Assembly: GCF_030150205.1 (NCBI RefSeq)
Contig: NZ_JASLGT010000008.1
Coordinates: 372,001 to 436,000 of the forward strand
Reading direction: 5' to 3'
DNA: 64,000 nucleotides
From: Niabella sp.
GTDB taxonomy: Bacteria; Bacteroidota; Bacteroidia; Chitinophagales; Chitinophagaceae
Made by a program: the position numbers and the translations under genes. Every line of letters begins with the position of its first letter. Position 1 is the first letter of the stretch. Below the pieces are notes generated by a model. The model was not told the origin of the DNA and did not search any database. It saw only the letters and a program-made list of their open reading frames with translations. This document shows, one piece after another, positions 1 to 8,910 of the stretch.

Positions 1-489
1 GGGTACGGGGCCATATTTGCGCAGCAGGAGCCAGTAAAGATAGGCCCGTATAAACCGCGCCTGCGCTTTATAGTCGGCCACTTCCTTTTCCGTAAATGTG
101 CCACCATCGGCCATGCTGTTGAGCATCACCGATGCCTGCCGGATACCGCCATAGGATTGAGACCAGGACTGCAGCCAGGTATGGTCGTATTCTCCGAACT
201 TAAATCTCCGGTACCTATCGCCATTGCCTCCGCCGGACTCATTAAAATACATATCATCCGAATAATTGGTAAGGTTGTTACCGGTGTTCCCCATTTCGAG
301 GTTGTTATTCAATAACGCGTTATAGGCATTGGCCAGCCACCGCTCTGTATAGTCTTTGCTGTTGAAGATACGCTCTTCGCTCTGACGGTCGTCAAAGTAA
401 TGCTCTACGCTAAGGTATTTACGGCAGGCGCCCAAAGAGGTCAGTATGCCTGTTAATAATATGCCTATCAGGATTTGTTTTTGCTTCAT
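1..489 (-). CDS. SusD/RagB-type nutrient-binding outer-membrane lipoprotein (partial)
   Basis: N-terminal 163 residues of a SusD-like glycan-binding lipoprotein; the gene continues past the left edge. The start codon ATG is at 487-489. Directly visible: a short hydrophobic signal peptide ending in a lipobox (LGAC), then the SusD-typical pattern FDD-R--EERIFNSKDYTERWLANAY, a region rich in N, D and G, and an ARFIRAYLYWLLLRKYGPVP helix that is characteristic of the TPR-like core of the family (here from reading the translation). It lies 11 bp downstream of SusC on the same strand, so the two are cotranscribed. SusD caps the SusC barrel and captures oligosaccharide at the cell surface. The substrate cannot be read from this fragment. 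Confidence 0.93.
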   Translation of the reverse strand, partial: MKQKQILIGILLTGILTSLGACRKYLSVEHYFDDRQSEERIFNSKDYTERWLANAYNALLNNNLEMGNTGNNLTNYSDDMYFNESGGGNGDRYRRFKFGEYDHTWLQSWSQSYGGIRQASVMLNSMADGGTFTEKEVADYKAQARFIRAYLYWLLLRKYGPVP

Positions 490-500
490 GGCCTTTTATA

Positions 501-3500
501 TTATAGGTTCAGGGTTAAGCCCAATGTTACTGTTTTAGCCAGTGGGTAGGCCTGCCCGTTTGTACTGTTCATTTCAGGATCCCACATCTTAAATTTGGAA
601 AAAGTAAGCAGGTTGGTGCCCAGGAAGTAGACACGCATTGTTTTTATGCCCATCCTGTTGGTGAAAACCTTGGGGAAGGTATACCCGGCGTCCACCGTTT
701 TTACCCGCATATAAGAACTTTCACGCAACCAGTAAGTAGAGGCACGGTAGTTGTTGGCGCTGCCGCCATAACTCAGCCGGGGATAAGCGGCCTCCGGGTC
801 TTCATTCTCACCCAGGATCCAACGGTTCGATGATGCCACATCGGTGAGGATATTGCCCCAGTCGCCCTGGCTAAACGGATACACCGTAAAACCATTGATG
901 AAGAACGAGGATTTACCGGCTCCCTGGAACAGGATGCTGGCATCGAAGCCTTTCCAGTTTGCAGACAAACCAAAACCGTACACAAGGTTCGGGTAGCGGG
1001 TGGCGCCTACAGCCACAATATCATTGTCGTCGATGGTACCATCACCATTAATGTCTTTGTATTTAATATCGCCGGGGGCCACCCTTCCAAAATTCTGTGT
1101 GGGGCTGTTGCGGATATCATCATAATCTTTAAAAAGCCCCAGGGCCACCAGCCCCTTGTTCTGGTTTACCCGGAAGCCGGCCCGGGTGGTATAAGGGTAA
1201 TTGCTATATTGCTCATCCGCTTCCAGTATCTGATTCTTGCTGTAGGTCATGGTGCCGCGCACGGTAAGGTTCAGCTTATTGAGCTGCTGGGAAAATTTCA
1301 CCTGTCCGTCAAATCCTTTCGATAAGGTAGAACCAACATTGGCGCGGGGATCCTGGCCGCGCAGCCCCACGATGTCCGGGATGTATTGCCGTTCCATATA
1401 GATACCATCCCGCTGCTCATGAAAATAATCAAGGGCACCGCTGAACTTATCGCCAAAAAAAGAAAAGTCAAGCCCAACATCATGTTTTGTAGATACCTCC
1501 CAGGTGATGGTATTGGAAGCGATCCTTGAATAGGTGAGCCCGTCGTAAGCATTTTTACTTTCGAGATCGCCCCAGTTATAGCCTCCGGCAGAATCAAACG
1601 AGGCTAGGTAGGGAAAGCGGATGGGCTGATTATCACTGCCGCTGATATAGTCGTTCCCTACTCTTCCGTACGAATAGCGGATCTTGAACATATCCATCCA
1701 TTTCAGGTGCTGCTGTATAAATTTTTCTTCGGCAATGTTCCAGGCGCCGGACACAGCGGGAAACAGCCCGAATTGATGCCCGGTGGCAAAGTTTTCGGAA
1801 CCATTGTAACCGAAGTTGATGTCAAAGAAGTAGCGCGACTGGTAGCCATAGGTAAACCGGCCGGCCACGCGCTGGTTGCGGCGCTCGATCCCCTGCATAA
1901 TGTCGGTACCATAATTGGAGGTATTCACCTTTTTCTCCTGGGTATACTGCAGGATCCCGCCCAATGTGTGGCTTTGAATGGTTTTGCTGTAATGCAGCTC
2001 TCCCTGTAAGGTTTCGGCCCGGTCGCCGGAGGCATCTGAGCGCTGGGTGAGCAATTGCTCGTTAATGGTACGCTTTAAACGGAGATCACCGTTCGACTCC
2101 CGCTGCCGCTCGGCGATCCAGCCTTCGGGCCATTTCATCCGGCGGATATAGTTTTTGTTATTGTTATCGTAACCAAACCGCCCCACAAACCGGAGGCCAT
2201 TGGTAATAAATTTCAGGTTTTGTTCAAGGGTTACGTTGGTCTGGATCTTGTTCTCCCAGTTTTCGATATAGCCTTGCTGGGTGATGAGGACCCAGGGGTT
2301 TTGCCTTTCGGCGCCGCCACGGGAAGCCACTTTACCGTTTGAGTATTTAATGGGAATAGAGATCGGGTTTTGTCCCATCAGCGAGGCCCAGATCTCGTTA
2401 TACGTACCACCCGGCAGGTTTTGTTTACCCAGGGAGCCGCTTACCCCCAACCTTACCAGCGTTGTTTTGGTAAGATTCATGTCTATATTGGCCCGGTAAT
2501 TCCACCGTTTGTAGTTGGCATTGGTATTGTAGTTTTTAAGGTTCTCATCGGTTTCATACATGCCGCCTTCATTGATATAACTTCCCGATACGAAGTAACG
2601 GGCCAGGGCTCCTCCGCCATCAAAGTTGAGGGAGGTGCGCTGTGTAAAGGCGCCGGGCTTCAGGAACATATTCATCCAGTTGATATCGGGAAACAGGTCC
2701 GGGTCCAGCTGGTTCCGGATCAGGGCAAGATCTTCGGGCGTATAAAAAGCTTCTTCGCTCCGGGTAATGCGCGCTTCATTCATCAGGCTGGCATAGGTAT
2801 AGCCATCTACAAATTTGGGGGTAAACGTGCGGGTATTATAAGAGCCCTCATACTTACCGTTAATGCTCACTTTATCCATCTTTCCCTTCTTCGTAGTAAT
2901 CAGCACCACCCCGTTTGCACCCCGGGAACCGTAGATAGCGGTGGTAGAAGCATCTTTAAGTACAGTAAAGGTTTCGATGTCTTCAATATTAATTTCGGTG
3001 AGGCTTCTTTCAAAACCATCTACCAGCACGAGGGCCGATGTGCCGGCACCAAACGTGGAAATACCCCGTATCCAAAACTCGGATGAGTTGCTGCCGGGCT
3101 GGCCGCTTCCCTGCATGGCCAATACCCCTGACACGTTTCCGGCAAGTGCATTGGTAATACTGGAAGTGGATGTTTTAAGCTGGGAAAGATCTACCGTGGT
3201 AATAGCGCCGGTAACGGTAGCTTTTTTCTGACGGCCCAATGCGGTTACTACAATTTCATCCATCGCTTTTTGTTCCGATGCCTTTAGGGTTACATCTATG
3301 TTCAGCAGGTCCTTTATCAGGATCTCCTGCGGCTCATAGCCAACATACGAAAAAACAAGCCATTGATATTTATTGGCTTTTATCGTATACACACCTTTTT
3401 CACCGGTGCTTAAACCCAGGCCGGGCTGGTCTTTTATGGCAACGGTTACACCCTGCAACGGTTCTTTCTGTTCATTTAGTACCACGCCGGTAACGGTAAC

Positions 3501-3581
3501 AGCCACCTGGGTTGTATCCTGTGCATGGGTACACAGCACCGTTCCAACAATTGCGATCAGTATAAAAATAATTTTTCTCAT
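501..3581 (-). CDS. SusC/RagA-family TonB-linked outer-membrane transporter
   Basis: TonB-dependent porin that imports oligosaccharides across the outer membrane with its SusD partner. The ATG at 3579-3581 (product 1026 aa) is chosen because a signal peptide (MRKIIFILIAIVGTV...AQ) starts exactly there; an upstream in-frame start at 3647 would put 22 polar residues before it. Domains in order: signal peptide, carboxypeptidase-regulatory-like beta sandwich (about residues 27-100, GVVLNEQKEPLQGVTV), a TonB-box-like stretch (MDEIVVTALG), plug domain containing the SusC signature (EDIETFTVLKDASTTAIYG, then SRGANGVVLITTKKG), and a long beta barrel ending in an aromatic strand (TVTLGLTLNL). Length is normal for SusC. 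Transcribed after the TIG/NHL lipoprotein gene, 101 bp downstream of it, and before SusD. Confidence 0.96.
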   Translation of the reverse strand: MRKIIFILIAIVGTVLCTHAQDTTQVAVTVTGVVLNEQKEPLQGVTVAIKDQPGLGLSTGEKGVYTIKANKYQWLVFSYVGYEPQEILIKDLLNIDVTLKASEQKAMDEIVVTALGRQKKATVTGAITTVDLSQLKTSTSSITNALAGNVSGVLAMQGSGQPGSNSSEFWIRGISTFGAGTSALVLVDGFERSLTEINIEDIETFTVLKDASTTAIYGSRGANGVVLITTKKGKMDKVSINGKYEGSYNTRTFTPKFVDGYTYASLMNEARITRSEEAFYTPEDLALIRNQLDPDLFPDINWMNMFLKPGAFTQRTSLNFDGGGALARYFVSGSYINEGGMYETDENLKNYNTNANYKRWNYRANIDMNLTKTTLVRLGVSGSLGKQNLPGGTYNEIWASLMGQNPISIPIKYSNGKVASRGGAERQNPWVLITQQGYIENWENKIQTNVTLEQNLKFITNGLRFVGRFGYDNNNKNYIRRMKWPEGWIAERQRESNGDLRLKRTINEQLLTQRSDASGDRAETLQGELHYSKTIQSHTLGGILQYTQEKKVNTSNYGTDIMQGIERRNQRVAGRFTYGYQSRYFFDINFGYNGSENFATGHQFGLFPAVSGAWNIAEEKFIQQHLKWMDMFKIRYSYGRVGNDYISGSDNQPIRFPYLASFDSAGGYNWGDLESKNAYDGLTYSRIASNTITWEVSTKHDVGLDFSFFGDKFSGALDYFHEQRDGIYMERQYIPDIVGLRGQDPRANVGSTLSKGFDGQVKFSQQLNKLNLTVRGTMTYSKNQILEADEQYSNYPYTTRAGFRVNQNKGLVALGLFKDYDDIRNSPTQNFGRVAPGDIKYKDINGDGTIDDNDIVAVGATRYPNLVYGFGLSANWKGFDASILFQGAGKSSFFINGFTVYPFSQGDWGNILTDVASSNRWILGENEDPEAAYPRLSYGGSANNYRASTYWLRESSYMRVKTVDAGYTFPKVFTNRMGIKTMRVYFLGTNLLTFSKFKMWDPEMNSTNGQAYPLAKTVTLGLTLNL

Positions 3582-3682
3582 TAATTTGTATTCAGTAACT
3601 GCCTGGTTGCCCGCTCTAAGGCATGCCTGCCCGGCACAACAAAGCAATCGGTTAAAAATAAATGATGGTAAACAGCACGCTT

Positions 3683-5071
3683 CTATTCTACGGTGATGGT
3701 ACGGATGCGTTTGTTGTTGCGCTCTGCAACGTAGAAGATCTTACGAACCGGGTCATAGTCAATACCCGTGGGATCGTTAAAACGGGCCTCCGTCCTTGGA
3801 TCGCCATCTATATACCCCTTCTTGCTGCCATCGGGCGTGGGACTGCCTTTACCGGCAAACGTGGCCACCACGCCGGTGGGCGAAAGGGTACGGATGCTTT
3901 GGTTGTCCTGATCGCAGAAATAAAAATCGTATTCATCCGCCTGGCCGGCATATGCCGGATTTTTTACAAATACGCCCTGGTAGGCCCTGCCGATCCTGGC
4001 GGAGGTGCCGATGGCATCTACATCGTCCTTGGTGGTGCTGCCGGCAAAGAGAATGGGTGGCTCCAGCTCGCGCGTTTGCCAATTGTAAATACTCTTATAG
4101 ATGCGGGTATAGGATACGATGTAGGCATAGTTCCCGGACGGGTGAAAAAAGATCAGCGAAGACTGGTTGGTACTTCCTCCTACCATGAACAGCAATTTGG
4201 GGTTAAGCTCCCCGGTTACCGGGTCCGGAACAGCTTTCTTGATGCCGATGCCCTGGTAGCCATTATAAAACATTTCATTGGTTACCGGGTGCGGCGCCGT
4301 AGAGTAACTGGCGGGGTCATAGATATAAGGATGCACACGGCGATAGTTTTCCGACCGAAGGGTATAAGCAACCGCCACCTTGGTTCTGCTGGTAAGATTT
4401 CCGTTGTCGTCCGAAAGAAACAACGTGTCTTTATCGGTACTGAGCGTGGTGGTTTGCATTTTGGTAAAGGAGGCCTGCCCGTTGGTAATTAAGGTAGACA
4501 CCGTTTGTGCGCCCAGATCCAGCTTTCTTACCGCACGATCCAGTTCTGTTACAAACAGCACATCACTTTCCGGTTCGTAGGTTACCCACGCGGGATAAGA
4601 AAACCGGGCTTCCTCAAAACTGCCGTCAACGATGGAAGAATTTCCAAGCTCGTCTACATTCCCCACCAGTGTGCCTACCGTAGTGCTTTTGATGTACGTG
4701 AACGCATCCGGAAACGTATGCGCTGCAGCTTTGCCGGCATCTCCGTCAATGACCACACGCACCTGCCCCGTACTGGTTTGGCCCGGCACCCAACAGTAGA
4801 TCTGTTTTCCATTAGAGCCAACCACCTTCAGCTCCCTGTCGCCGACGTACACATGTATTTTAGATACATCCGTACCAAAGTTGTCCCCGTAAATATAAAG
4901 ACGTGTTCTTATAGCACCTTTTTTTGGCGAAAAATCAGCAAACACTGTTGGCTTACCCGGGTCGTAATGATGATCCTTACCGATTAAATCTTTGTCTTTA
5001 CAGCCATAAAAAGAACTGCCCAAAACCAGCAGGAAAAAGAAAAAGCAATGCATTCTTTTTTGAAATTTCAT
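3683..5071 (-). CDS. IPT/TIG and NHL-repeat surface lipoprotein of the polysaccharide locus
   Basis: Predicted 462-aa surface lipoprotein, probably a glycan-binding accessory of the SusC/SusD pair. Visible: signal peptide with lipobox SSFYGC, an IPT/TIG immunoglobulin-like domain directly after it (about residues 42-130, FSPKKGAIRTRLYIYGDNFG), then NHL-type beta-propeller repeats (about 150-462) with recurring motifs such as FSYPAWVTYEPESDVLFVTE and ending with RFNDPTGIDYDPVRKIFYVA. TIG plus NHL proteins are commonly found beside SusC/SusD genes in Bacteroidota (established association). Here it is the first gene of the unit, ahead of susC, whereas surface glycan-binding proteins usually follow susD. 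No catalytic residues are evident. A shared operator/promoter block lies about 190 bp upstream. Confidence 0.85.
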   Translation of the reverse strand: MKFQKRMHCFFFFLLVLGSSFYGCKDKDLIGKDHHYDPGKPTVFADFSPKKGAIRTRLYIYGDNFGTDVSKIHVYVGDRELKVVGSNGKQIYCWVPGQTSTGQVRVVIDGDAGKAAAHTFPDAFTYIKSTTVGTLVGNVDELGNSSIVDGSFEEARFSYPAWVTYEPESDVLFVTELDRAVRKLDLGAQTVSTLITNGQASFTKMQTTTLSTDKDTLFLSDDNGNLTSRTKVAVAYTLRSENYRRVHPYIYDPASYSTAPHPVTNEMFYNGYQGIGIKKAVPDPVTGELNPKLLFMVGGSTNQSSLIFFHPSGNYAYIVSYTRIYKSIYNWQTRELEPPILFAGSTTKDDVDAIGTSARIGRAYQGVFVKNPAYAGQADEYDFYFCDQDNQSIRTLSPTGVVATFAGKGSPTPDGSKKGYIDGDPRTEARFNDPTGIDYDPVRKIFYVAERNNKRIRTITVE

Positions 5072-5261
5072 AATGGAGCTATCTTGTATTTACAAATTAT
5101 TATATGGCGACCCAATCCGTATCCGCAACGTACAGCTGGTTCTTTCGCTTATTTCGATAAACAGTTTTTACCTCAATAAACCTGAACTAAAACTTAATCT
5201 ACAAACAACGCATCTGAGCTGAAAGGCAAGCTATTCCAGTTAGGTTTTTTATTACGGCAAA

Positions 5262-5313
5262 GCAAATAAATACACCCGATATATTCTGTTCAACATTTTG
5301 TCGAATTGTTCCA
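5262..5313 (-). promoter_or_regulatory. Shared promoter/operator block upstream of the TIG-susC-susD unit
   Basis: A block nearly identical to one at 6912-6965. On the plus strand the core at 5289-5313 matches 6941-6965 at 22 of 25 positions. It contains two direct half-sites, TGTTCAA at 5287 and TGTTCCA at 5307, exactly 20 bp apart in both copies, followed (in the direction of transcription) by an AT-rich stretch whose minus strand reads TATTTATTTG, a plausible -7 region. The direct repeat with two-turn spacing suggests a dimeric activator such as an AraC-type or hybrid two-component regulator; that is inference. Confidence 0.6.
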
Positions 5314-5361
5314 AAATAACGCATGGCTACTTTTTACACGGCATCATCAATGCAACGAACA

Positions 5362-6852
5362 TCATTGATGTTTAAAAACAAAACTTTTAAAAAACGCCGC
5401 TTCCCGGGGGTCGCCTTTTGAAACCAGCCCTACGCGTACAGCCCTGTCCCATGGTGGCAGGTAAGAGACATCCGCCGGCTGGCCGTTCAATATATGGAAC
5501 CGTTTGCCATTGGTACTGTACATAAAAGTGGCCTGCGTATTGTTCGTCACTTTCACTTTCAGTAATAGCCGCGAAGGCATGCTGATAGCTTGTTCAGCAA
5601 TCACTTCCGCCTTATTTTGTCTTACCTGTATTAACTGAAGTTTGTTTTTATAAGCAGTTGCCATTACAATATTGCCGTCGTCTCCGATCAGGGCAAGTCC
5701 GGCGTTTGCAGAAGAAGTTTTGAGCAGGGTTACCTGCGCTTCATAATGGGCCGTCAGAACCGCCTGACCGATGTAGGCACCACCAGCAACCGGCAGGGCA
5801 TTCAATTTTAAGGTATTGCTTGAGATGCTGTAGGTCACATCCTGAAAGATGCTCCAGTGCCAGTTATCCGCCAATATGCTTTTTGAAAAATGATCGCTGA
5901 TTGTTCCCGGCTTTATTGCAGCTGCTTCATCTCCTTTATTCAGAAAGCGGATCCACCCGTCGGCCGTAAATTCAAATTCGTTTAGTAAGCCCTGCCGCCC
6001 TGCGTATACGCCGCTGGCGGTGCTATACCCATGGTACAGGAAATAAAACCGGCCATCCTTTTCAACAGGTGTTCCATGCCCGGGGCATTTCCATTGGCTG
6101 TTATCCATAAGCACGGGGTTACCGGGATATTTTTCCCAGGGGCCGAACAGATGCTTTGACCGTGCCACCCCGGTACCATAGCTGCAGGCTCTTCCGCAGC
6201 ATGCAGCACCGGCATAGAGGGCATAAAAATAATCCCGGTGCCGGATGATCGACACCCCTTCCACCAATCCCCGTTCCCAGGGCATATCTGCACGAAAAAG
6301 CTCCCTTTTTTCACCAGCCAGGGAGGTCCGGTCCTCTTTCATTGCTGCGGCCCAGATGGGAGTGGGTTTACCCGCGCTATTTCCATCCTCCTTCCATATG
6401 ATATGCAGTTTGCCCTTTTCGTCCCGGATCGGAAATGCATCGATCGATCCGTCTTTCTGACACATTAACGGTCCAAGATCCTGGTAAGGACCTTCCGGCC
6501 GGTCTGCAACCGCCGCCGCAATACACAGGCTGCCTTCCTTTTTGCGTGCCGTGTAGTACACATACACTTTACCATTATCATAGCTGATTTCCGGCGCCCA
6601 CATATAATAGTGCGCCCATGCGGGCATTTTTGTAAATACATGCCCCGCGGCTTTCCAGTTTACCAGGTCCTTTGAGCGGTACAGCGTAAACGCCGGGAAC
6701 CAATTTGAGGTAGTACCGGCGGCCCAGTATTCATCACCTATTTTTACCACCGAAGGATCGGGATGATCGCCCCGCAACACCAGTTGCTGGGCATTTGAAT
6801 ATATGGCAAGAAGCAATAAAAAAAACAATACCGGCAAACGCATCGCAAACAT
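5362..6852 (-). CDS. Glycoside hydrolase family 43 protein with C-terminal beta-sandwich
   Basis: 496-aa secreted enzyme, predicted alpha-L-arabinofuranosidase or beta-xylosidase type. Starts at ATG 6852 (a second ATG three codons in, at 6843, begins directly with the signal peptide MRLPVLFFLLLLAIYSNAQ and may be the real start). The five-bladed propeller with its three acidic catalytic residues is visible: general base D32 in DHPDPS, pKa modulator D138 in GSIDAF, and general acid E198 in GLVEGVS. After about residue 310 a second domain of the GH43 C-terminal concanavalin-like/DUF1349 type follows. It has its own copy of the shared operator 60-110 bp upstream, so it is a separate transcript of the same locus. 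The exact substrate is not determinable from sequence. Confidence 0.88.
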   Translation of the reverse strand: MFAMRLPVLFFLLLLAIYSNAQQLVLRGDHPDPSVVKIGDEYWAAGTTSNWFPAFTLYRSKDLVNWKAAGHVFTKMPAWAHYYMWAPEISYDNGKVYVYYTARKKEGSLCIAAAVADRPEGPYQDLGPLMCQKDGSIDAFPIRDEKGKLHIIWKEDGNSAGKPTPIWAAAMKEDRTSLAGEKRELFRADMPWERGLVEGVSIIRHRDYFYALYAGAACCGRACSYGTGVARSKHLFGPWEKYPGNPVLMDNSQWKCPGHGTPVEKDGRFYFLYHGYSTASGVYAGRQGLLNEFEFTADGWIRFLNKGDEAAAIKPGTISDHFSKSILADNWHWSIFQDVTYSISSNTLKLNALPVAGGAYIGQAVLTAHYEAQVTLLKTSSANAGLALIGDDGNIVMATAYKNKLQLIQVRQNKAEVIAEQAISMPSRLLLKVKVTNNTQATFMYSTNGKRFHILNGQPADVSYLPPWDRAVRVGLVSKGDPREAAFFKSFVFKHQ

Positions 6853-6911
6853 CTCTACAACTAAATTGAACTATTTTTAAATGGATTACAACTGGGTGTA
6901 ATGAAGTGGCG

Positions 6912-6965
6912 AAGAAAATAAATACCACCGGATTCTGCTGTTCAATATTTAGTCGAATCGTTCCA
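6912..6965 (-). promoter_or_regulatory. Second copy of the shared promoter/operator block, upstream of GH43
   Basis: Matches 5262-5313: half-sites TGTTCAA at 6939 and CGTTCCA at 6959, 20 bp apart, with the common core GTCGAAT between them and the same AAATAAATAC element on the gene-proximal side. Orientation relative to the gene start is the same in both copies. The remaining stretch 6966-7054 shows nothing else I recognise. Confidence 0.6.
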
Positions 6966-7054
6966 GATTGCCGGCACCGTTAAAAAAGCCGTTACCTGGC
7001 GTTATTATTTATACAATGGGAATGTAGCCCTGGTTTACACTTAGCAAACGGCAT

Positions 7055-7813
7055 CTATGTTTCTACACGAGCTGGGGATACATACAACCGTTGATCTGTT
7101 GTACAATAAAAACTCCGTCTCTTTCCTTTACCCGTATATTTTTTAACCAGCGGCTGTCCGCATTTCGGACAGCTGCGTTTCGTATGCACCAACCAATGTG
7201 CTTTTAATACAAAGGCTCTTTTCCACTCCAGGAAATCGAAACTATAATTCCGTGCCTCTGCAACCAGTGCTTTTAGCTTTGAAGATGGCAGCGCTCCTAC
7301 CAGGCTCTCCGGCTGAACGCCGATCCGGAACAGCACTTCATTTTTGATAATGTTTCCAACACCGGCAAAAATATCCTGGTCCAGCAGGGCATCGCAAACC
7401 ATCATACCCGGCAGCTGCGCCAGTTTTTTTCGGGCCTTGCCGGCATTCCATTGCGCGCTTAAAACGTCTGCCTCCCAATCAATGGCTTGCAGCATTACAT
7501 TTTCGATCAGCTTTACGGCGCAGGTATAAAAAAACAGGGTCCCTTTTTTAAAGTGCAGTGCCAGGCGGAGGCTTTTGTCTGGTTTTATTTGCTCACCAAT
7601 ACTGTAAGAGCCGAACATAAGCAGGTGGATCCGCACAGTTATCTGATCTAAAACGAGGAAGGTTTGTTTTCCAAAGGTTTTTATTTCAAGCAGTTTTTTT
7701 CCATTCAGCTGATCCATTTCTATTTTCGCATTTCCCCGCGCGCTGATGATCCGGCCACCTGCAAACGGTTGCAGGGCTTCTTTCATGAGCCATATGGAGG
7801 GACCTTCGGGCAA
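7055..7813 (-). CDS. Fpg/Nei-family DNA glycosylase (endonuclease VIII-like)
   Basis: 252-aa base-excision repair glycosylase/AP lyase acting on oxidised bases. The start is a TTG codon (7811-7813); it is fixed by biology, because the family needs Pro2 as the Schiff-base nucleophile and Glu3, and the product begins M-PEGPSIWLMKEAL. Also visible: the helix-two-turn-helix part (DQDIFAGVGNIIKNEVLFRIGV, here broken after 20 residues: DQDIFAGVGNIIKNEVLF) with the conserved Asn, and a C-terminal zinc-finger region CPKCGQPLVKKY...RSFYCTTD. The usual fourth cysteine of the finger is Asp here (C-T-T-D). No clear operon partner; 117 bp separate it from the upstream ferritin-like gene, with a terminator in between. 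Confidence 0.9.
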   Translation of the reverse strand: MPEGPSIWLMKEALQPFAGGRIISARGNAKIEMDQLNGKKLLEIKTFGKQTFLVLDQITVRIHLLMFGSYSIGEQIKPDKSLRLALHFKKGTLFFYTCAVKLIENVMLQAIDWEADVLSAQWNAGKARKKLAQLPGMMVCDALLDQDIFAGVGNIIKNEVLFRIGVQPESLVGALPSSKLKALVAEARNYSFDFLEWKRAFVLKAHWLVHTKRSCPKCGQPLVKKYTGKGKRRSFYCTTDQRLYVSPARVET

Positions 7814-7879
7814 AAGAAACGGTTATGCTTTTACAATATCAATTCTGTGGCCCGCTTCACCTTAAGGCCATTCAGTATT

Positions 7880-7926
7880 TAAAAAAAGCGCCGTCTTCCA
7901 GAGGTACAAACTGAAAGACGGCGCCT
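7880..7926 (-). terminator. Rho-independent terminator after the ferritin-like DUF892 gene
   Basis: Perfect 10-bp stem, GCGCCGTCTT at 7888-7897 with AAGACGGCGC at 7915-7924, 17-nt loop, followed on the minus strand by seven T residues (A run at 7881-7887). It lies 4 bp past the stop codon of the gene at 7931-8497. Confidence 0.88.
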
Positions 7927-7930
7927 TCTT

Positions 7931-8497
7931 TTATTCCTCAGATGCCTCTGCATTAATACTATTTTCAGCAATAGAGGTCAATGTTTCATCGGCTTCTTTT
8001 TCCTCCGCCAGTGTTTGGTCAAACAGGTTCGCCACATCTGTCAGATGGAGTGTTTTGGCTAATACCGAAAGTCCGCCGTAGGTCGCTATTTCGTAATGCT
8101 CGGTCTTTTGCGCCGCCAGTATAATACCCACATCACGCGTAGCCGTTCCTGCTTCCGTATCTTCCAGCACGCCTGCCCCTTCCTGCGCCAGCCCTTCCAT
8201 GGCCTCGCATTTTTTTGCCTGGGGCCGTTTCTCTAAAAGCTCAAATACCTGCTCCAACCTTGACACATGCGTTTTTGTAACTTCAAGATGTTCGTTGATC
8301 GCATCTCTTAAAGCTTCGGATGCAGCACCCTTAGCAAGTTTCGGCAGTGTTTTTACCAGGTGTTTTTCTGCCCAGTAAATGTCTTTTATTTCATCCACAA
8401 ATAGCTCCATCAATGCCGATTGCGCTTCAGACATATTCCCATTGCTTTTTTTAGAGGCGGTCGTTTTTTTTGGTGCAGGTTTTTTAGTAGTTGCCAT
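7931..8497 (-). CDS. Ferritin-like DUF892 (YciE/YciF family) protein
   Basis: 188-aa cytoplasmic protein of the YciE/YciF family: four-helix ferritin-like fold, often induced by stress and found next to other stress genes. Visible: a Lys/Ala/Pro/Thr-rich N-terminal tail (about residues 1-20), then LFVDEIKDIYWAEKHLVKTL, a family hallmark, and acidic/His residues at helix positions (EHLEVTKTHVSRLEQVFELL; QKTEHYEIATYGGL; EEKEADETL). The Lys-rich tail is like those seen in other Bacteroidota members and might bind DNA (speculation). A strong terminator follows, so it ends its own transcript. Physiological role of the family is not settled. Confidence 0.9.
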   Translation of the reverse strand: MATTKKPAPKKTTASKKSNGNMSEAQSALMELFVDEIKDIYWAEKHLVKTLPKLAKGAASEALRDAINEHLEVTKTHVSRLEQVFELLEKRPQAKKCEAMEGLAQEGAGVLEDTEAGTATRDVGIILAAQKTEHYEIATYGGLSVLAKTLHLTDVANLFDQTLAEEKEADETLTSIAENSINAEASEE

Positions 8498-8553
8498 AAT
8501 TGCTGTTTTTTATTTTTAGATATTGATTCATTGGGATCCGTTGAACAAGCGGC

Positions 8554-8751
8554 TCAGGCTTTTCGTTCAAAGGAGTACACTTCTTTTATATGCTGGTTGA
8601 AATACGCGCCCTTGCTTGAAGCCGTTTTAAATGCCTGGTATACCGCTTCCGGTACTTCATAATAATCATATATGGCACCGGAAACAAAATGGATCTCCAG
8701 TGTTTTTGTTCCAGCATGATAATGGAACTGCGCTATAACGGTTGAGGGCAT
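8554..8751 (-). CDS. KTSC domain protein
   Basis: 65-aa protein consisting of one KTSC domain, a small domain also found fused to lysyl-tRNA synthetases. Visible: MPSTVIAQFHYHAGTKTLEI, then FVSGAIYDYYEVPEAVYQAF and a small-molecule-like end with GAYFNQHIKEVYSF; the [ILV]-x-x-F-x-Y-x-G pattern and YxYxxVPxxVYxAF are typical of the family. Complete and of normal length. Function unknown; the neighbours are stress-type genes on the same strand. The 159-bp gap upstream (8752-8910) holds nothing I can identify. Confidence 0.85.
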   Translation of the reverse strand: MPSTVIAQFHYHAGTKTLEIHFVSGAIYDYYEVPEAVYQAFKTASSKGAYFNQHIKEVYSFERKA

Positions 8752-8910
8752 GGTGCAGGTTTGCGACTATTTAATAAATTTTCTTATACCCCATCCAACG
8801 CCAAAATGCCGGACTGTAAAAAATCATCAATGATCGCACCGGCCGTCTATTGGCAGCGTTCATACGTAAAAACACGCTGTCAGCCACTTTGCGGGTTACG
8901 GCCAGGTATA

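Noticed and set aside
5345..5370. Inverted repeat CATCAATG/CATTGATG at the end of the GH43 gene, considered as a terminator
   Set aside because: No U-run follows on the minus strand, and one arm contains the stop codon.
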